A stretch of DNA of 5,086 nt from Clostridiaceae bacterium (GTDB taxonomy: Bacteria > Bacillota > Clostridia > Saccharofermentanales > DTU023), in NCBI GenBank assembly GCA_012511735.1, contig JAAZFK010000085.1, positions 1-5,086 of the forward strand. The letters are read 5' to 3'. Made by a program: the position numbers and the translations under genes. Each line of letters opens with the position of its first letter. Within the stretch, counting starts at the first letter, position 1. Below are positions 1 through 5,086 of the stretch, in pieces. The notes below the pieces were generated by a model. That model worked only from the letters and a program-made list of their open reading frames with translations. It did no database searches and was not told the DNA's origin.

Positions 1-42
1 GCGATAGTATAAAGTTTAGGGGAAGAAAAAGAGGAGGCGATG

Positions 43-85
43 GCCAGATTAAGCTGGACATTTCATTTGCCAGATTAAGCTGGAC
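43..85. repeat. Pair of 17-bp direct repeats, each an imperfect palindrome
   Basis: The sequence GCCAGATTAAGCTGGAC occurs at 43-59 and again, without a mismatch, at 69-85, giving a 26-bp period. Within each copy the core CCAG-ATTAAG-CTGG is nearly self-complementary: CCAG/CTGG arms and a TTAA centre, with only the symmetric pair between them breaking the symmetry. The spacer also keeps a short T run after each copy. The repeats are seen directly. Their role, as transposase site, protein-binding site or other, is not known from the sequence. Confidence 0.9.
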
Positions 86-112
86 GTTTTTTTCGCCTCA
101 CTGTCCAGCTTA
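76..112. repeat. Inverted repeat, 10-bp perfect stem
   Basis: TAAGCTGGAC at 76-85 is the exact reverse complement of 103-112, with a 17-base loop. Against the first repeat copy the match is 11 bp (50-60 with 102-112). The stem is not followed by a T-tract on the + strand, so it is not a convincing intrinsic terminator for transcription entering from the left. It more likely belongs to the repeat family at 43-85. Confidence 0.75.
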
Positions 113-153
113 CCTTGTCATTTCTCTATCATTACAAATTACAGGCTCTCTTG

Positions 154-182
154 TTGACAAATTTGGCGATTTCGTCTATACT
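154..182 (+). promoter_or_regulatory. Near-consensus sigma-70/sigma-A promoter for the GntR gene
   Basis: A perfect -35 box TTGACA (154-159) is separated by exactly 17 bases from TATACT (177-182), which matches the -10 consensus in five of six positions. Transcription would start near 189, leaving a leader of roughly 90 bases before the TTG start at 282. It is by far the best promoter in the window. It lies just right of the repeat cluster, so if that cluster is mobile-element DNA the promoter could be native or partly supplied by the junction. Confidence 0.75.
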
Positions 183-268
183 CCTGTCCCTCCTAATAAT
201 CGGTTTTGCCCGGTTTGTGATTTGTGTGAAATTGACCGCGGCAATGAAGGGAATGGATTATGGGAGCC

Positions 269-284
269 GGAGGGGTTAAACTTG
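269..284 (+). promoter_or_regulatory. Ribosome binding site that sets the GntR start at TTG 282
   Basis: GGAGGGG (269-275) stands six bases before TTG at 282-284. An in-frame TTG at 222 has no purine-rich sequence upstream, so the shorter protein is preferred. The 10-mer GAGGGGTTAA (270-279) recurs before the ptb start with the same two-base gap to the start codon. Confidence 0.75.
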
Positions 285-1004
285 AATCATTTTTTTTATG
301 GGGCAAAAAATATTTGGAGTATTTTGCTGCAAGACATCAGAAGCGGTCGTTACAAAGACAAGCTGCCCCCTGAGACAGAACTTGCGGCGGAACTTGGCAT
401 AAGCCGGACCCAGTTGCGGGACGGTCTTTCTATTCTTGAGCAGGACGGATTTATCACGAGAAGACGGGGCATCGGGACCGTCATCAACCATCATGTCGTC
501 AATGTGAAAACAAGGATGGATCTTGAGGTTGAATTCATGAGCATGGTCCGGATGGCGGGCTATGAGTCCCAGATGATACTGACTGCCATCGAGGTCAAGA
601 CAGATATTCCGCATGTGGCGGAAAAACTCGGTGTATCCCCCAGCACACCTGTACTGACAACCTCAAAGATTGTCACAGCGGATGGGGATCCCGTCATCTT
701 CTGCGTTGACTACATTTCGTTTTCGATCATCAAGGATTTTTCTTACACCCGCGAGGATCTGTCTTTGCCGATCTTCCATTTTCTGGAGAAATTCTGCCAT
801 ACGGAAGTGGTCATGGACCTGACTGAAGTCAAACCCATGCTGGCTGATCAGGTCCTGTCGGAAAAGCTCCGGATCGAGGTCGGAACACCCCTGCTCTATC
901 TGGATGAACTGGCTTATGATATCGAGGGCGACGTCGTCATGTACTGTCAGGAATACTATAAAGACGATGTGATGGAGCATAAAATCCTTCGCAAAAAAGT
1001 TTAG
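282..1004 (+). CDS. GntR-family transcriptional regulator with UTRA (HutC-type) ligand domain
   Basis: A cytoplasmic DNA-binding regulator of 240 residues, the usual length for the HutC branch of the GntR family. Residues about 10-68 form the winged helix-turn-helix: LPPETELAAELGIS (28-41), a recognition helix from SRTQLRD (41-47), and the wing RRRGIGTVI (60-68). Residues from about 78 to the end fit the UTRA small-molecule sensing domain, including the late stretch YCQEYYKDD, where family members usually have a Y-x-R-x-D-type ending. The start is the TTG at 282, chosen for its strong ribosome binding site; a 20-residue longer form from TTG 222 is possible but lacks one. Members usually repress a neighbouring operon and release DNA on binding an effector. 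From its place just upstream and co-directional with ptb-buk-vor, I infer control of that operon, perhaps in response to a branched-chain acid or acyl derivative. The ligand is not readable from sequence. Confidence 0.88.
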   Translation: MNHFFYGAKNIWSILLQDIRSGRYKDKLPPETELAAELGISRTQLRDGLSILEQDGFITRRRGIGTVINHHVVNVKTRMDLEVEFMSMVRMAGYESQMILTAIEVKTDIPHVAEKLGVSPSTPVLTTSKIVTADGDPVIFCVDYISFSIIKDFSYTREDLSLPIFHFLEKFCHTEVVMDLTEVKPMLADQVLSEKLRIEVGTPLLYLDELAYDIEGDVVMYCQEYYKDDVMEHKILRKKV

Positions 1005-1005
1005 T

Positions 1006-1030
1006 AAAAACTGGCCGTCCACCTTTTTTT
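1006..1030 (+). terminator. Weak terminator-like hairpin and T-tract after the GntR gene
   Basis: Immediately after the stop codon an A-run (1006-1010) faces a T-run (1024-1030), with a small TGG/CCA stem (1012-1014 with 1019-1021) around a four-base loop between them. The stem is short and interrupted by unpaired C residues, so termination would be partial at best. Transcription from the GntR promoter may therefore read through into ptb. Confidence 0.3.
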
Positions 1031-1053
1031 CTTGTCATGGCATTCCTCTTTGG

Positions 1054-1084
1054 TTTGACCTCTTTTAGCCAAGTAGAGTAAACT
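1054..1084 (+). promoter_or_regulatory. Weak candidate promoter upstream of ptb
   Basis: TTGACC (1054-1059, five of six -35 positions) lies 19 bases before TAAACT (1079-1084, four of six -10 positions). The spacing is longer than ideal. The -10 element would fall inside the palindrome at 1076-1089, an arrangement that would let a bound repressor block transcription. A second TTGACA at 1108-1113 has no matching -10 box at a usable distance. This is a guess at where the operon's own transcript begins. Confidence 0.3.
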
Positions 1085-1089
1085 TACTC
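1076..1089. promoter_or_regulatory. Palindrome, putative GntR-family operator
   Basis: GAGTAA (1076-1081) and TTACTC (1084-1089) are perfect inverted half-sites separated by AC. Compact palindromes with A/T-rich centres in the promoter of the regulated operon are typical binding sites of GntR/UTRA repressors, which bind as dimers. It lies 72 bases before the ptb start and after the regulator gene. I find no full second copy in the regulator's own promoter, only a shared TACTCC at 179-184, so autoregulation through this site is not supported. Confidence 0.45.
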
Positions 1090-1148
1090 CGAAAGTCGCC
1101 CTTTCTTTTGACATAGTGAATACTGTGAAGAAGGAAGGACGGAGTAAT

Positions 1149-1163
1149 GAGGGGTTAACCGTG
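1149..1163 (+). promoter_or_regulatory. Ribosome binding site that sets the ptb start at GTG 1161
   Basis: GAGGGG (1149-1154) is six bases before GTG 1161-1163. A GTG at 1116 in the same frame has no such site close upstream and would add 15 residues (NTVKKEGRSNEGLT in the middle) that do not look like the family. Starting at 1161 gives MIQSF, which fits the usual beginning of phosphate butyryltransferases. Confidence 0.7.
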
Positions 1164-2078
1164 ATTCAATCATTCGCTGCCATGAGTGAAGGTGTGCGTG
1201 CCAGGGATCGACAGCGTATCGTCGTAGCGGTAGCACATGATGAAAATATCTTATTGGCGGTCGATGGGGCGACCCGTCAAGGGCTCGCAGAACCTGTCCT
1301 GATCGGCCGGAGGGATCGGATCATCCATCTGGCGGATAAGCAGGGAATCGATCTTTCCACTTCTCATCTGATCGACCAGCCGGATGACACCCTGGCTTGC
1401 CAACTTGCAGTACGAATGGCAAGGGAGGGGAAAGCCGACGCGATTATGAAGGGCCTTGTGGGGACCGCGGTACTCCTCAAGGCCATCCTGAACAAAGAAA
1501 CGGGGATCAGAGACCGGGAACTGCTATCGCACATCGGTCTTTTTTTCATTTCTGAACTCCAGCGTGCCTTGCTCGTGACCGATGCCGCCATGAATATCGC
1601 GCCCGACCTTGAGGCTAAGAAACACCTGATCGATAACGCGGTCGAGGTGCTTCAGCTACTCGGGCTTGAACTGCCCAAGGTCGCTTGCGTTTGCGCGCTC
1701 GAACAGGTGAATCCAGCCATGAGGGCAACGGTAGAGGCCGCCGAACTTGTCCGGCTGAACCGTCAGGGGATTATTGAAGATTGCCTGGTAGGCGGCCCCC
1801 TGGCCCTGGACAACGCGCTCTTTGTCGAAGCGGCGCGTCATAAAGGCATCACCGACACGGTCGCAGGTCAGGCTGACATTCTGCTTATGCCCAATATTGA
1901 GGCTGGGAATGTCTTCTACAAATCATTGACCTTCCTTTGCAAATCATCGGGCGCGGGGCTGGTTGTCGGAGCTCAAGTGCCTGTCATCGTCACTTCACGA
2001 AGTGATAACCATGAGACTAAACTTAACTCAATGATTCTGGCTCTCTACCTGGCTGCCATGAGAAAGGATAAGTACTGA
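1161..2078 (+). CDS. ptb: Phosphate butyryltransferase (phosphotransbutyrylase)
   Basis: Cytoplasmic enzyme that converts butyryl-CoA or a branched acyl-CoA plus phosphate to acyl phosphate and CoA. The 305-residue product spans the whole PTA/PTB domain and matches the roughly 300-residue family length. Visible family segments are RIVVAVAHDENIL (19-31), ADAIMKGLVGT (91-101), VTDAAMNIAPD (138-148), VGGPLALDNA (209-218) and ADILLMPNIEAGNVFYKSL (237-255), the last being the strongly conserved C-terminal signature. The short length and partner buk favour phosphate butyryltransferase over phosphate acetyltransferase. Its stop codon overlaps the buk start by one base (TGATG), so the two are translationally coupled. 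With Vor-type genes downstream, the natural substrate is probably isobutyryl-, isovaleryl- or 2-methylbutyryl-CoA rather than only butyryl-CoA; that is inferred from context. Confidence 0.93.
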   Translation: MIQSFAAMSEGVRARDRQRIVVAVAHDENILLAVDGATRQGLAEPVLIGRRDRIIHLADKQGIDLSTSHLIDQPDDTLACQLAVRMAREGKADAIMKGLVGTAVLLKAILNKETGIRDRELLSHIGLFFISELQRALLVTDAAMNIAPDLEAKKHLIDNAVEVLQLLGLELPKVACVCALEQVNPAMRATVEAAELVRLNRQGIIEDCLVGGPLALDNALFVEAARHKGITDTVAGQADILLMPNIEAGNVFYKSLTFLCKSSGAGLVVGAQVPVIVTSRSDNHETKLNSMILALYLAAMRKDKY

Positions 2079-3166
2079 TGAGGTTGTTGGTCATTAATCC
2101 GGGGTCTACGTCGACCAAATTCGGTGTTTTCGAGCAGGCACAGGAGATCTTTTCCCAGACAATCCGTCATGGTTCTGAATTCGATTCCTGTCCCGACCTG
2201 ACCAGCCAGAGTCCGTTACGGGAGCAACTGGTCTGCCAGGCCTTGGAGACCCGGGGGATTGATCCCGCAGGTTTCGACGCGATCGTTGGTAGAGGCGGCC
2301 TCCTGCATCCGCTGGAGGGCGGTGTCTACCTGGTCAACCAAGCCATGATCGAGGATCTTGCCAGTTGTCGTTACGGTACTCATGCCAGCAACCTGGGCGG
2401 CCTGATCGCGGCGGAGATCGCCAGTCGTTACGGACTTAAAGCTTACGTTGCTGACCCCGTGATCGTGGATGAAATGGATTCTTTAGCCAGAATTTCGGGC
2501 TGGCCGGGCATGGAACGGCGATCGGTCTTCCACGCATTGAACCAGAAGGCCGTGGCGCGGCGGTATGCCACCGAACAGGGCCGCGCTTATGAGCAGCTCA
2601 ACCTGATTATCGCCCACCTGGGTGGGGGTATCTCTGTTGGTGCCCATAAGAATGGACGTGTCGTCGACGTCAACAACGCCCTGGGTGGTGACGGCCCTTA
2701 TTCACCGGAACGATCGGGTGGCCTTCCCCTCTTCTCCGTTATGGATCTGTGTTTCTCGGGTCAATACCAGCTTGATCAACTGAAGAAAATGTTTGTTGGC
2801 CAGGGCGGCCTGGCCGCTTATCTTGGAACAACTGACGCGGTATCGATCGATCAGCGTATCGCAAAAGGTGACAAGGACGCCCGTCTGATCCTTGAGGGGA
2901 TGGCCTACCAGGTGGCAAAGGAGATCGGTTCCGCCGCCACCGTTCTGGAAGGCGCCGTTGACGCCATTATCCTGACCGGGGGCCTGGCCTACGATCGATA
3001 TGTGGTCGATTGGGTGACCCGGCGGGTCCGTTTCATCGCGCCCGTGATTGTCTATCCGGGTGAAGACGAGTTGCCTGCCCTGGCGCAAACGGTTGGCAAG
3101 GCACTTGCGGGCCACATGGCAATTAAGACCTACAAGAAAGAAAATCCTGATGATCCAACTGCCTGA
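2078..3166 (+). CDS. buk: Butyrate kinase (branched-chain acid kinase)
   Basis: Member of the acetate/butyrate kinase (ASKHA) fold that transfers phosphate from butyryl or branched acyl phosphate to ADP, releasing the acid and ATP. The 362-residue product is full length. The N-terminal phosphate loop reads NPGSTSTK (7-14), followed by VGRGG (70-74), HASNLGG (102-108), DPVIVDEM (126-133), RRSVFHALNQKA (147-158), the second phosphate loop AHLGGGISVGAH (179-190), the adenosine-binding ILTGGLAYD (298-306) and PGEDE (327-331). These distinguish it from acetate kinase, which is longer and starts with an N-x-GSSS motif. The ATG overlaps the ptb stop, with AAAGGA at 2063-2068 as ribosome binding site inside ptb. 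The 3' end overlaps the next gene by 17 bases. Together with ptb it provides substrate-level phosphorylation for the oxidoreductase encoded downstream. Confidence 0.94.
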   Translation: MRLLVINPGSTSTKFGVFEQAQEIFSQTIRHGSEFDSCPDLTSQSPLREQLVCQALETRGIDPAGFDAIVGRGGLLHPLEGGVYLVNQAMIEDLASCRYGTHASNLGGLIAAEIASRYGLKAYVADPVIVDEMDSLARISGWPGMERRSVFHALNQKAVARRYATEQGRAYEQLNLIIAHLGGGISVGAHKNGRVVDVNNALGGDGPYSPERSGGLPLFSVMDLCFSGQYQLDQLKKMFVGQGGLAAYLGTTDAVSIDQRIAKGDKDARLILEGMAYQVAKEIGSAATVLEGAVDAIILTGGLAYDRYVVDWVTRRVRFIAPVIVYPGEDELPALAQTVGKALAGHMAIKTYKKENPDDPTA

Positions 3167-3866
3167 ACAAACGATTACGATCATTTCCGGTCATTACGGA
3201 ACGGGAAAAACGGAATTCGCCGTCAATCTGGCGATCACCATGGCTCGCCATGGAAGGAAAACGGCTCTGGTTGATCTTGATATCGTCAATCCATATTTCC
3301 GGTCTGCTGAACGGAGAGCCGAGCTGGAACGCCATCAGGTCACTGTGCATGTCACATCACAGGGAGGAAAAGCTGATACCCCCTCGCTCCCCGCTTCGAT
3401 CATGTCAATCTTCATTGACCCGGATCTGCAGACGGTGGTTGATCTGGGGGGAGATCCCGTAGGAGCCCGTGTGCTCGGCTATTATAAACCCCAGCTTGAC
3501 GAAACACCTCACGACTTCTGGTTTCTTGTCAACCGTAACCGACCCGAGAACGCCAGCCTTGAAAAAATAATTGCCTACCTTGAACAAACAGAGAAAACCA
3601 GCAAACAAAAGGTGACAGGCATCGTTAACAATACACATCTGGGCCGTGAAACCAGCGTGGAGGATATTCTGCGAGGAGATGCCATGGCAGCAGAACTTGC
3701 CGGTCGATTGGGTCTGCCCCTGATTTACACGGTGGGTGAAAGAAAATTTGAAGCAGAAGTCAAGGGCAGGTTGAAAGGCTCTTTTTTCCCCATTGATCTT
3801 TACATGGTCAAGCCCTGGGAGCTGAGCGAAACAAAGGGAGGACAGTTTGCATGGCTGGAAACGTAA
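3150..3866 (+). CDS. P-loop ATPase of unknown role in a 2-oxoacid oxidoreductase operon
   Basis: A 238-residue soluble nucleotide-binding protein of the SIMIBI type (CobQ/MinD/ParA-like fold). The Walker A loop is GHYGTGKTE (14-22), followed by a helix and the strand VDLDIVNPYFRSAE (41-54), whose aspartates correspond to the switch region. VVDLGGD (96-102) fits Walker B and switch II, and NNTHLGRET (160-168) lies where the base-contacting segment is expected. The loop lacks the signature lysine of the ParA/MinD KGG-type motif, so it is not a classical partition or MinD protein. No membrane segment is visible. I chose ATG 3150 because the 34 extra residues of a longer frame, from 3048, lie entirely over buk and resemble no domain. 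The ribosome binding site is weak (AAGAAAG at 3134-3140). It overlaps both neighbours, so its product is probably made in step with them. A helper in assembling or activating the iron-sulfur oxidoreductase is plausible but unproven. Confidence 0.75.
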   Translation: MIQLPEQTITIISGHYGTGKTEFAVNLAITMARHGRKTALVDLDIVNPYFRSAERRAELERHQVTVHVTSQGGKADTPSLPASIMSIFIDPDLQTVVDLGGDPVGARVLGYYKPQLDETPHDFWFLVNRNRPENASLEKIIAYLEQTEKTSKQKVTGIVNNTHLGRETSVEDILRGDAMAAELAGRLGLPLIYTVGERKFEAEVKGRLKGSFFPIDLYMVKPWELSETKGGQFAWLET

Positions 3867-4063
3867 CGTTCCGGCAGGACAGATGTAAAGGGTGTGGACT
3901 TTGCGTCCACGTCTGTCCCGTCAAGATCATTTTTCTGGACCAGGAGGTGACCAACCGCAAAGGTTATCACCCCGCTACCATCGTCGAGATGGACAAGTGC
4001 ATCGCCTGCGCCAATTGCGCCAGGATGTGCCCCGACTCCATCATCACGGTTGAGCGTTTATAG
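3851..4063 (+). CDS. vorD: Two-cluster 4Fe-4S ferredoxin, delta subunit of 2-oxoacid:ferredoxin oxidoreductase
   Basis: A 70-residue protein with two complete [4Fe-4S] binding motifs: C12, C15, C18, C22-P and C50, C53, C56, C60-P, each C-x2-C-x2-C-x3-C-P. The size and the roughly 27-residue insertion between motifs are typical of the small delta subunit (VorD, KorD or PorD type) that carries electrons from the catalytic core to external ferredoxin. The start ATG follows GGGAGGA (3836-3842) by eight bases and overlaps the ATPase gene by 16 bases. The alpha subunit gene begins 11 bases after its stop, the order commonly seen in vor/kor clusters. A free ferredoxin is the alternative, but the position directly before vorB argues for a subunit. 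The substrate class (branched-chain versus 2-oxoglutarate) cannot be told from this protein alone. Confidence 0.85.
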   Translation: MAGNVTFRQDRCKGCGLCVHVCPVKIIFLDQEVTNRKGYHPATIVEMDKCIACANCARMCPDSIITVERL

Positions 4064-4074
4064 GAGGTGCCCCG

Positions 4075-5086
4075 ATGGCTAAAGAATTATGGAAGGGCAA
4101 TGAGGCAATCGCGGAAGCGGCGATCCGCGCAGGTTGCAGGTGTTATTTCGGCTACCCCATCACCCCTCAGAGCGAAATACCCGAATACATGGCGCTTCAC
4201 ATGGCTGACGCAGGAGGGGTTTTCCTGCAATCCGAGTCGGAGATCGCCGCCATCAACATGGTTTACGGTGCTTCGGGCGCGGGCGCGCGCGTCATGACCT
4301 CATCCTCATCACCGGGGATAAGCCTGAAACAAGAAGGTATTTCCTACATGTGCGGCGCGGAGCTTCCCGCCGTGATTGTCAATGTCATGCGGGGTGGACC
4401 TGGACTCGGTACCATTCAGCCGGCCCAGGGCGATTATTTCCAGGCCACGCGGGGCGGAGGCAATGGCGATTACCGTTTGATTGTGCTGGCACCCGCCACC
4501 ATTCAAGAGGTAGTCGATCTCATGCAGGAAGCCTTCGACCTTGCTGACCAATATCGGATCCCGGTGATGATGCTGCTTGACGGCATGATCGGTCAGATGA
4601 TGGAACCCGTCGAATGGACCCACACGCCGGCTTCGAACCTGCCTGAAAAAACCTGGGCCACAACCGGCACCCAGGGCAAGCGACCGCCCAACATCATCAA
4701 CTCGCTCTTTATCGACCCTGACGAATGCAACCGTCATAACCAGCGTCTGGCGGAAAAATATAAGCGAATCACTGAGAATGAGATCAAATATAGTGTGTCC
4801 GATCTGGAAGAAGCGGAAGTCCTTTTCGTAGCCTACGGCACCCCCTCCAGACTGGCCCGGGCAGCCGCCAGGTTGCTGGGTGAGGAGGGAATTAAGGCCG
4901 GTGTCTTCCGGCCCATCTCCGTATGGCCTTATCCCTACGAGGCGCTCCATGAGGCAGCATCCCGTCAAAGCGTCCAGGTAGTTGTCACGGTCGAAATGAG
5001 CATGGGCCAGATGGTTGATGATGTCAGAATCGCCGTCAACGGTGTGAAACCAGTCTCTTTCGTCGGCCAGGCAGGCGGAGTCATCC
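4075..5086 (+). CDS. vorB: 2-oxoacid:ferredoxin oxidoreductase alpha subunit, VorB type (3' end cut by window)
   Basis: The frame from ATG 4075 stays open to the last base, giving 337 codons without a stop; the family is about 350-390 residues long, so probably only a short C-terminal piece is missing. A very strong AGGAGGTG (4062-4069) precedes the start by five bases. The pyrimidine-binding domain shows GYPITPQSE (26-34), QSESEIAAINMVYGASGAGA (52-71), TSSSSPGISLKQEG (75-88) and RGGPGLGTIQPAQGDY (106-121), all characteristic of alpha subunits of pyruvate/2-oxoacid:ferredoxin oxidoreductases. The later domain contains VAYGTPSRLAR and VEMSMGQM, matching the transketolase-C-like region. The complex oxidatively decarboxylates a 2-oxoacid with CoA, reducing ferredoxin. 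The separate subunit form and the ptb-buk neighbours favour 3-methyl-2-oxobutanoate (VorB) over 2-oxoglutarate (KorA), but KorA is a close relative and cannot be excluded. The beta subunit, which binds most of TPP, should follow beyond the edge. Confidence 0.88.
   Translation, partial: MAKELWKGNEAIAEAAIRAGCRCYFGYPITPQSEIPEYMALHMADAGGVFLQSESEIAAINMVYGASGAGARVMTSSSSPGISLKQEGISYMCGAELPAVIVNVMRGGPGLGTIQPAQGDYFQATRGGGNGDYRLIVLAPATIQEVVDLMQEAFDLADQYRIPVMMLLDGMIGQMMEPVEWTHTPASNLPEKTWATTGTQGKRPPNIINSLFIDPDECNRHNQRLAEKYKRITENEIKYSVSDLEEAEVLFVAYGTPSRLARAAARLLGEEGIKAGVFRPISVWPYPYEALHEAASRQSVQVVVTVEMSMGQMVDDVRIAVNGVKPVSFVGQAGGVI

Larger units (their letters stand above)
1..120. mobile_element. Possible insertion-sequence end remnant (no transposase in window)
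   Basis: The left edge carries two close copies of a 17-bp sequence (43-59 and 69-85) and an inverted partial copy (102-112), ahead of an ordinary promoter and gene. Clusters of short repeated, partly palindromic sites are typical of the ends of some insertion sequences, notably the IS21 family, where several transposase-binding repeats sit inside each terminus. The words here (CCAGATTAAGCTGG, TGTCCAGCTTA) resemble such ends as I remember them, but I cannot confirm a match. No transposase coding sequence, target duplication or exact element boundary is visible, because anything to the left lies outside the window. It could equally be a regulatory repeat array. Confidence 0.3.

Noticed and set aside
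40..78. Tiny ORF beginning at ATG 40 after GAGGAGG (31-37), encoding 12 residues across the first repeat
   Set aside because: Only two bases separate the purine run from the ATG, too close for initiation, and the product is just repeat sequence ending at TAA.
189..281. Riboswitch or attenuator in the regulator's leader
   Set aside because: About 90 bases with no recognisable conserved riboswitch core and no hairpin followed by a T-tract.
1038..1053. Possible sigma-54 promoter (TGGCAT ... TTTGG) upstream of ptb
   Set aside because: The required GC dinucleotide ten bases after the GG is absent; the spacing and -12 element do not fit, although sigma-54 control would match the Bacillus operon.
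1108..1113. Perfect TTGACA as a ptb -35 box
   Set aside because: Seventeen bases downstream is AAGGAA with no -10-like sequence, and transcription from it would begin around or after the ribosome binding site region.
3048..3149. 34-residue N-terminal extension of the P-loop ATPase
   Set aside because: Lies entirely within the buk 3' coding region in another frame and is basic, unstructured-looking sequence; ATG 3150 puts the Walker A loop at the usual distance from the N-terminus.
2702..3184. 160-codon open frame on the - strand
   Set aside because: Antisense to the conserved C-terminal half of buk and with no domain-like features.
4309..4968. 219-codon open frame on the - strand
   Set aside because: It lies wholly antisense to vorB, whose motifs are unmistakable, and its translation shows no recognisable domain. 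It is a by-product of GC-rich codon use.

Overview
The window looks like part of an anaerobic amino-acid-fermenting bacterium, most likely a Clostridia-type Bacillota. This is inferred from gene content: phosphate butyryltransferase and butyrate kinase beside a ferredoxin-dependent 2-oxoacid oxidoreductase, strong GGAGG-type ribosome binding sites, and TTG and GTG starts. No rRNA or other marker gene is present, so the lineage is not settled.

Layout. Bases 1-281 are non-coding as far as I can support. They hold two copies of a 17-bp repeat and an inverted partial copy (43-112) that resemble the end of an insertion sequence, then a near-consensus sigma-70-type promoter (154-182). A GntR/UTRA-family repressor follows (282-1004, + strand). 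A 156-base gap carries a weak terminator-like T-tract, a perfect 6+6 palindrome (1076-1089) that could be the repressor's operator, and a weak candidate promoter. Five tightly packed + strand genes come next: ptb (1161-2078), buk (2078-3166), a P-loop ATPase of unknown role (3150-3866), a two-cluster ferredoxin subunit (3851-4063) and the alpha subunit of a 2-oxoacid:ferredoxin oxidoreductase, VorB type (4075 to beyond the window end). Four consecutive junctions overlap or lie within about 11 bases, so this reads as one operon.

How the genes work together (inference from family knowledge). The Vor-type complex would oxidise a 2-oxoacid, probably one from valine, leucine or isoleucine, to an acyl-CoA and pass electrons to ferredoxin. 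Ptb would swap CoA for phosphate and Buk would transfer the phosphate to ADP, giving a short or branched-chain fatty acid and ATP. The set is equivalent to the Bacillus bkd operon with the NAD-linked dehydrogenase complex replaced by an oxygen-sensitive ferredoxin-linked one, and with a GntR repressor in place of the sigma-54 activator BkdR. The beta (TPP-binding) and gamma subunit genes are expected just past the right edge.

No wholly new system is evident. The least explained parts are the P-loop ATPase inside the operon, the repeat cluster at the left edge, and the putative operator.
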